Below are positions 4,441 to 8,174 of a DNA stretch of 8,174 nucleotides, one piece after another. A program made the position numbers and the translations under genes. Under the pieces are notes generated by a model. That model was not told the origin of the DNA. It made no database searches and saw only the letters and a list, made by a program, of their open reading frames with translations. The stretch comes from Prolixibacteraceae bacterium. GTDB lineage: Bacteria > Bacteroidota > Bacteroidia > Bacteroidales > Prolixibacteraceae. The stretch's first letter is position 1, and each line of letters opens with the position of its first letter. Where the stretch lies: positions 1 to 8,174 of the forward strand of contig DAIDJX010000146.1 in the NCBI GenBank assembly GCA_027451165.1. The letters are read 5' to 3'.

Positions 4441-6126
4441 TCATTTATTACTCCCTGCCAATTGAGCAAGCCGGGAAAATTTCTCTGCCACAAACTGGTT
4501 AAATCTACCCGGTTCCCGGAAAGTCATCAGGTATTTCCGGTCGGGTTTGCCCTTCGGGTCCATCAATATCTGGTACCATCCTTTGCTGTGCAGAAACAGC
4601 GATCTTTCCCCTGTTGTCAGCTCCGGAAGGGTAAAGGAAATCTCTGCAAAATTGGTGGTTTCGGGTTGGGTGTAATATTGCTGATCATCCGATTTCAGGC
4701 AACCTGACACATCCTCACCAGCTTCATTAATCGCTGAAGCTGCTGGAACAAGGGTCGTCACTGTTTCTGCTGGATTGATAATCCCCAAACCAGTATAATC
4801 TATCTCCCAGAAGAAATAACCAAATTCAAGCTTAACCCGCAGGGGATTGCTTTCATTGCCATTCAATGCAAAACCAAGGACATCCTCCTTAAAGGCCATC
4901 GGACCTACTACATTATAGTAATCTACATGTTCCCATTTCCCATTGCGCTCTACCGATAAGTCCAGCGGAATACCCTGGTTAACTGACCATTGCGAAAGCC
5001 GCTCCCCGGAAAACCCTTGTCTCTTCCTGACAAAAGACTGGTAAGCATCTCCAAACAGTTGGTTGAATTCCCCCATCATATAATCCAGCAGAATGGAATT
5101 TTTAGCCCGGATGACCAGCGCTGCAGAAGTAGCTTCCGGACGGGGAAACTCCATTATTAACGCATCCCTGTCGGGAATTACCGTCCCGGAAGGGTCGCTT
5201 TGATAAAAGGAGTTATCCTTTCCCGCAAGAAGCGAAGTCACCTCCCTACCCTCCGTATTGACGGCCTTAAACGGTGGAATCAGTGAGGCTACAGGAAAAA
5301 CCTGTCCTGACTTATCTACCCAAACGTTGCTACCTTCCGGATGGTCCACCACCATCAGCTCCAACAGATTGGTATGCTGAATTTCGCGTACCTCGTTGGT
5401 AATTTTAATTTTATACTCAACATTCCCTGGATAAGAAGGAAGTTTCAGGTAATCGTGCCTTTCGAGTGGTTTATAAATGGTCCCGCTGTAAATCTCTCCG
5501 GCAAAATGGTACTGTTCTCCATCCCAGGTATAAATAAACGGACAGGATTCCTTGAATATCAGCACAATAACGGCTGCTGCCAGATAAGCCAGCGCCAATC
5601 CTCCCGCAATTCCCAGAAACCATGAACCTACCGTCATCGCTGTATCCTTGTCGTAAACATCGACCTTTTCCACAGCGCTGACCGGGAATATGACTTTGCC
5701 AGTTCCCAGTTCTGCGTATTCGTTCAGGTAGAGGTGAACCTCATTCAGCAAATAGCGCTGATCATATTTTTTTCCAACCACATAACGCTGTGGTTTCCCT
5801 GGCTTCACTTCTTTTGTTACCGGAAGGTTTGAATAAGGTTCCAGGTACCCGGATATGGAGTCATTTTGCAGGGTCAATGCTTTAAAAGCCCACTTCTTTC
5901 CCCCAAAATGCAGGATAAACGATTTGCCTTCATAATTCAACCCGTCCAATTGTCCGGATGGCACGGGAGCAACGGTTCGTACCGCTTTAAAATAGTTGCA
6001 GCCGTGTGTCAGGTTGAGTACTGCAATCACCAGAAAAAATGTTAAAATGCGGGTGAAGCCTTTCTTTGCACTTTTCTTTACGGATGGGGAGAGAAATAAA
6101 GTTCTTCCTGAAAAAAAGTTTTTCAT
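4441..6126 (-). CDS. Envelope protein of unknown function with SCPFIYTWDGE motif
   Basis: I do not recognise a named function. The 561-residue protein has an N-terminal basic stretch and a hydrophobic segment (about 27-40) ending at LTHGC43. This looks like a lipoprotein signal, but the lipobox is imperfect because Thr stands at -3. Residues 44-165 form a mainly beta-type domain. A second hydrophobic segment, long enough to span a membrane, covers 166-191 and is followed at once by SCPFIYTWDGEQYHFAGEIY (194-213) and YKPLERHDYLKLP. I associate that CPF-Y-WDGE pattern with uncharacterised Bacteroidota envelope proteins. The remaining C-terminal part, about 350 residues, is beta-rich with many aromatic residues and no catalytic motif I can name. 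It starts 11 bp after the stop of the upstream barrel-like gene, so the two are probably cotranscribed and may work together at the envelope. Membrane topology is uncertain: anchor plus one span would put the two domains on opposite sides. Confidence 0.8.
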   Translation of the reverse strand: MKNFFSGRTLFLSPSVKKSAKKGFTRILTFFLVIAVLNLTHGCNYFKAVRTVAPVPSGQLDGLNYEGKSFILHFGGKKWAFKALTLQNDSISGYLEPYSNLPVTKEVKPGKPQRYVVGKKYDQRYLLNEVHLYLNEYAELGTGKVIFPVSAVEKVDVYDKDTAMTVGSWFLGIAGGLALAYLAAAVIVLIFKESCPFIYTWDGEQYHFAGEIYSGTIYKPLERHDYLKLPSYPGNVEYKIKITNEVREIQHTNLLELMVVDHPEGSNVWVDKSGQVFPVASLIPPFKAVNTEGREVTSLLAGKDNSFYQSDPSGTVIPDRDALIMEFPRPEATSAALVIRAKNSILLDYMMGEFNQLFGDAYQSFVRKRQGFSGERLSQWSVNQGIPLDLSVERNGKWEHVDYYNVVGPMAFKEDVLGFALNGNESNPLRVKLEFGYFFWEIDYTGLGIINPAETVTTLVPAASAINEAGEDVSGCLKSDDQQYYTQPETTNFAEISFTLPELTTGERSLFLHSKGWYQILMDPKGKPDRKYLMTFREPGRFNQFVAEKFSRLAQLAGSNK

Positions 6127-6137
6127 ATGACCAGAGA

Positions 6138-6914
6138 TTAAAAATAAATCAGAATTTCTGAACGGAATATGGCGCCGGGATCACCGGGTCCCCGGGCCGG
6201 GAAATCAATCCCGGCACTCATGATCAGGTGGTTTACAATTTTATAGTAGACTGAGCCATTCAATACCAGGCTGCGGTATTTTTTTTCCACATTTATATAT
6301 TCCAGGCGGGAATTATAGGGGGGTGTCTCCTCGTAAATCCAACGTTCCCCCTTTATGTCATACTTACTGGCAATAAAATGCAGGCCGGCGCTCATCCGGA
6401 AAGAACCAGGCGGAAAAATGTACCAGTTGAGCCCGAACCGGGAAAAATGCCCTTTTTTGGTAGCGCCGCTACTCAGGTCGAAATCGTAATATTCTGATTC
6501 CTTAAAATCAGTTCCAACCATGACCTTAAGACCCAGGCGTCTTTTGGCCAGCTGGTACTCATAGGAAAGCGACAACGACTTGTCATAAAACAAAATTGCA
6601 CCAATATCCAACCCGATCAAATGCGGACCGTATACCGGATTTTCCTGTTGCGGACGAATGGTTGCCAGCCGCTCAAAAACGAAAACATCTTTTGTTCCAT
6701 CCTGGTAAAGTGCGCTGTCCAGCGCCGAAGTGCTGATATGGTAAATAGAACTGTGCTCATCCCCGGAACGGGTGTAAGTCAGTTCATGCCTGTTTTTCAC
6801 CAAAATCTTAACGGTAATCGTTTCTCCATTGGATTTATACAGCATATCCTGGGCATAAAGCGCTGACGGGAAAAAGACAGGGAGCATTATTAGAAGATAA
6901 ACAGAATAACGCAT
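6138..6914 (-). CDS. Secreted probable outer-membrane beta-barrel protein
   Basis: The function is unknown. The 258-residue protein starts with a clear signal peptide (hydrophobic residues 5-19, likely cleavage ALYA|QD after A21). Residues about 24-80 form a small beta domain, MLYKSNGETITVKILVKN followed by a Tyr/Ile-rich strand and YQDGTKDVFVF. This resembles the domain found after the signal peptide in many Bacteroidota secreted proteins (pattern: ..I.LKNGD.I.AKI.EV). From about residue 97 the sequence alternates short amphipathic strands with turns (GLDIGAILFYDKSLSLSYEYQL, RFGLNWYIFPPGSFRMSAGLHF) and ends SEILIYF, with a terminal Phe, consistent with an outer-membrane barrel. It is the first gene of a pair with the 561-residue protein. 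The only promoter hint upstream is TATATTGA (6936-6929, minus strand), a weak -7 match. It diverges from queA across 61 bp. Confidence 0.8.
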   Translation of the reverse strand: MRYSVYLLIMLPVFFPSALYAQDMLYKSNGETITVKILVKNRHELTYTRSGDEHSSIYHISTSALDSALYQDGTKDVFVFERLATIRPQQENPVYGPHLIGLDIGAILFYDKSLSLSYEYQLAKRRLGLKVMVGTDFKESEYYDFDLSSGATKKGHFSRFGLNWYIFPPGSFRMSAGLHFIASKYDIKGERWIYEETPPYNSRLEYINVEKKYRSLVLNGSVYYKIVNHLIMSAGIDFPARGPGDPGAIFRSEILIYF

Positions 6915-6957
6915 GGCCGTTTTTTAAATCAATATACGAAAAATTGCGATCTCCTCT

Positions 6958-6965
6958 TAATTTTG
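6958..6965 (+). promoter_or_regulatory. Probable -7 element of queA
   Basis: TAATTTTG is an exact fit to TAnnTTTG in the 61-bp divergent intergenic region. A -33 TTTG at the usual spacing is not evident. Because the element ends only 10 bases before the first ATG (6976), transcription would begin almost at the start codon. If 6976 is too close, the second or third of three consecutive ATG codons (6979, 6982) may be used. Confidence 0.45.
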
Positions 6966-6975
6966 CACTAAAATT

Positions 6976-8174
6976 ATGATGATGCCGGTTCCTGTTATCC
7001 AGGTCAATGATTATGATTATGACCTTCCTGAAGAGCGGATTGCGAAATTCCCACTTCCGGAGCGGGATCAATCCAAACTGCTGGTCTGGAAAGAAAACCA
7101 GCTTTCAGAGACAGTTTTTTCTGAATCGGATCAATGCCTTCCGGAAAATTCCCTCCTGATCAGCAACAACACCCGGGTAATTCACGCCCGTATGCTTTTT
7201 GAAAACATCACCGGGGCAAAAATTGAGATTTTTTGCCTCGAGCCCTGGAATCCGGCCGACTACCAGCTCTCTTTCCAACAGACCGCCAGCGTTGAATGGC
7301 GCTGCCTCGTGGGGAATGCGAAAAAATGGAAAGTTGGAAAACTGGAAAAATGGGTGGATGTTTCCGGGGGAAGAGTGCTGTTGAAAGCGGAAAAATCACT
7401 TCAGGATGAACTGGGATTCCTGATCCGTTTCACCTGGGACAGCAACGACACATTTGCAACCATTCTTGAAAGTGCAGGGAAAATCCCGATTCCACCCTAC
7501 CTGAACCGCCCGGCTGAAGAAAGTGATGATGACCGTTATCAGACCATATATGCCCGGACTGATGGTTCTGTGGCTGCCCCGACAGCCGGTCTGCATTTCA
7601 CAGAGGCTGTTTTAAACAAACTGAAAAAGAAAAATATCCTGTTTGATGAACTGACGCTGCATGTAGGAGCAGGCACTTTCCAGCCGGTTAAATCAGAGGA
7701 AATCTCAGGCCATGCCATGCACACCGAAACGGTGATTGTCAGCCGGGCGTTGATCCTCCGGCTCCTGAATCACAAGGGGAAAATCATTGCAGTAGGTACC
7801 ACCTCCGTTCGTTCGCTGGAAAGCCTGTACTGGCTTGGAATACGAATTCCTGAGTTGGACAACAGGGATGAACTGCATGTGTCCCAATGGGATCCTTACC
7901 AAAAAGGAAGGGGTATCAGCGCTGCGGAATCCATGCTTAACCTGCTGCAATTCATGGATCAGAACCACCTTGATCATCTGCGGTTTAACACAGCCATCAT
8001 CATCGTTCCCGGATATGATTTCCGCATCATTGACGGCATGTTTACCAATTTTCACCAGCCCCGCAGTACCTTGCTTATGCTGGTGGCTGCCTTTCTTGGA
8101 ACTGACTGGAAACACACCTATTCGTATGCCCTTGAAAATGGATTCCGGTTCCTTAGTTACGGGGATAGCAATTT
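6976..8174 (+). CDS. queA: S-adenosylmethionine:tRNA ribosyltransferase-isomerase, long form (3' end beyond window)
   Basis: QueA transfers and isomerises the ribosyl part of S-adenosylmethionine onto 7-aminomethyl-7-deazaguanine at tRNA position 34, giving epoxyqueuosine, the penultimate step of queuosine synthesis in the cytoplasm. There are 399 codons before the window edge. Family motifs: YDLPEERIA.FPLPERDQSKLLV (15-37), NNTRV, GSVAAPTAGLHFT (197-209), LHVGAGTFQPV (228-238), GTTSVRSLES (274-283), TNFHQPRSTLLMLVAAF (357-373) and FRFLSYGDS near the cut. FLSYGD normally lies close to the C-terminus, so only about ten residues should be missing. Between SLES and TNFH there are about 73 residues where E. 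coli QueA, from memory, has about 34. This longer form, with NFHQP in place of NFHLP, is one I associate with Bacteroidota, some of which also carry a standard-length QueA. It could thus be a QueA paralogue. Three consecutive ATGs leave the start uncertain by two codons. Confidence 0.9.
   Translation, partial: MMMPVPVIQVNDYDYDLPEERIAKFPLPERDQSKLLVWKENQLSETVFSESDQCLPENSLLISNNTRVIHARMLFENITGAKIEIFCLEPWNPADYQLSFQQTASVEWRCLVGNAKKWKVGKLEKWVDVSGGRVLLKAEKSLQDELGFLIRFTWDSNDTFATILESAGKIPIPPYLNRPAEESDDDRYQTIYARTDGSVAAPTAGLHFTEAVLNKLKKKNILFDELTLHVGAGTFQPVKSEEISGHAMHTETVIVSRALILRLLNHKGKIIAVGTTSVRSLESLYWLGIRIPELDNRDELHVSQWDPYQKGRGISAAESMLNLLQFMDQNHLDHLRFNTAIIIVPGYDFRIIDGMFTNFHQPRSTLLMLVAAFLGTDWKHTYSYALENGFRFLSYGDSN

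Noticed and set aside
6835..7071. Minus-strand open frame across the queA start and divergent promoter region
   Set aside because: It overlaps two well-supported gene starts and shows no recognisable protein features.
7321..7353. TGGAAA-like microrepeat inside queA as a variable repeat or slippage site
   Set aside because: The frame stays open and the encoded KKWKVGKLEKW region looks like ordinary QueA sequence.
7705..8115. Minus-strand open frame of 136 codons opposite queA
   Set aside because: The plus strand here encodes conserved QueA motifs, so this is an antisense shadow.

Overview
The window looks like Bacteroidota chromosome, probably from a Bacteroidales-like lineage. The evidence is a FadL-type outer-membrane protein of the Bacteroidota form (mature N-terminus GGILTN, then NPAGL), -7 promoter elements of the form TAnnTTTG, no clear Shine-Dalgarno sites, a long-form QueA, and two envelope genes of types I associate with this phylum. 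No rRNA, tRNA or CRISPR array is visible. Genus-level placement is not possible by eye.

Layout from left to right: positions 1-75 are non-coding with several small inverted repeats, possibly the upstream part of a gene lying beyond the left edge. A minus-strand terminator (76-105) and a good promoter (1711-1740) bracket a 508-residue OmpP1/FadL-type porin gene (158-1684, minus). Positions 1685-2960 form an accessory island around one small plus-strand gene (2266-2718) for an IS200-like/REP-associated tyrosine (Y1) transposase. Then come lpdA (2961-4361, minus; dihydrolipoyl dehydrogenase), a 561-residue envelope protein of unknown role (4441-6126, minus) and a 258-residue secreted, probable beta-barrel protein (6138-6914, minus). 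A 61-bp divergent intergenic region leads to queA (6976 to the right edge, plus; cut after 399 codons).

The two envelope genes are 11 bp apart and almost certainly cotranscribed. lpdA follows after 79 bp and has its own promoter-like element, so it may be partly independent. lpdA (central metabolism) and queA (queuosine tRNA modification) are housekeeping genes with no evident link to the envelope pair.

The most unusual part is the transposase island. The gene sits inside nested symmetry. From outside in: (i) a 42-bp direct repeat that is the 3' end of lpdA, present once in the intact gene and once as an orphan exactly 1044 bp away; (ii) a 20-bp inverted repeat matching at 19 positions; (iii) a perfect 16-bp direct repeat; (iv) imperfect inverted arms of about 70 bp around the open reading frame. 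Just outside on the left is a 107-bp imperfect palindrome built from GTCATT/AATGAC modules. IS200/IS605-type elements normally have no terminal inverted repeats, so this arrangement, abutting the end of a housekeeping gene and copying its last codons, deserves comparative follow-up. No integrase or other cargo gene is present, so it is at most a small self-mobilising or formerly mobile unit, not a multi-gene system.
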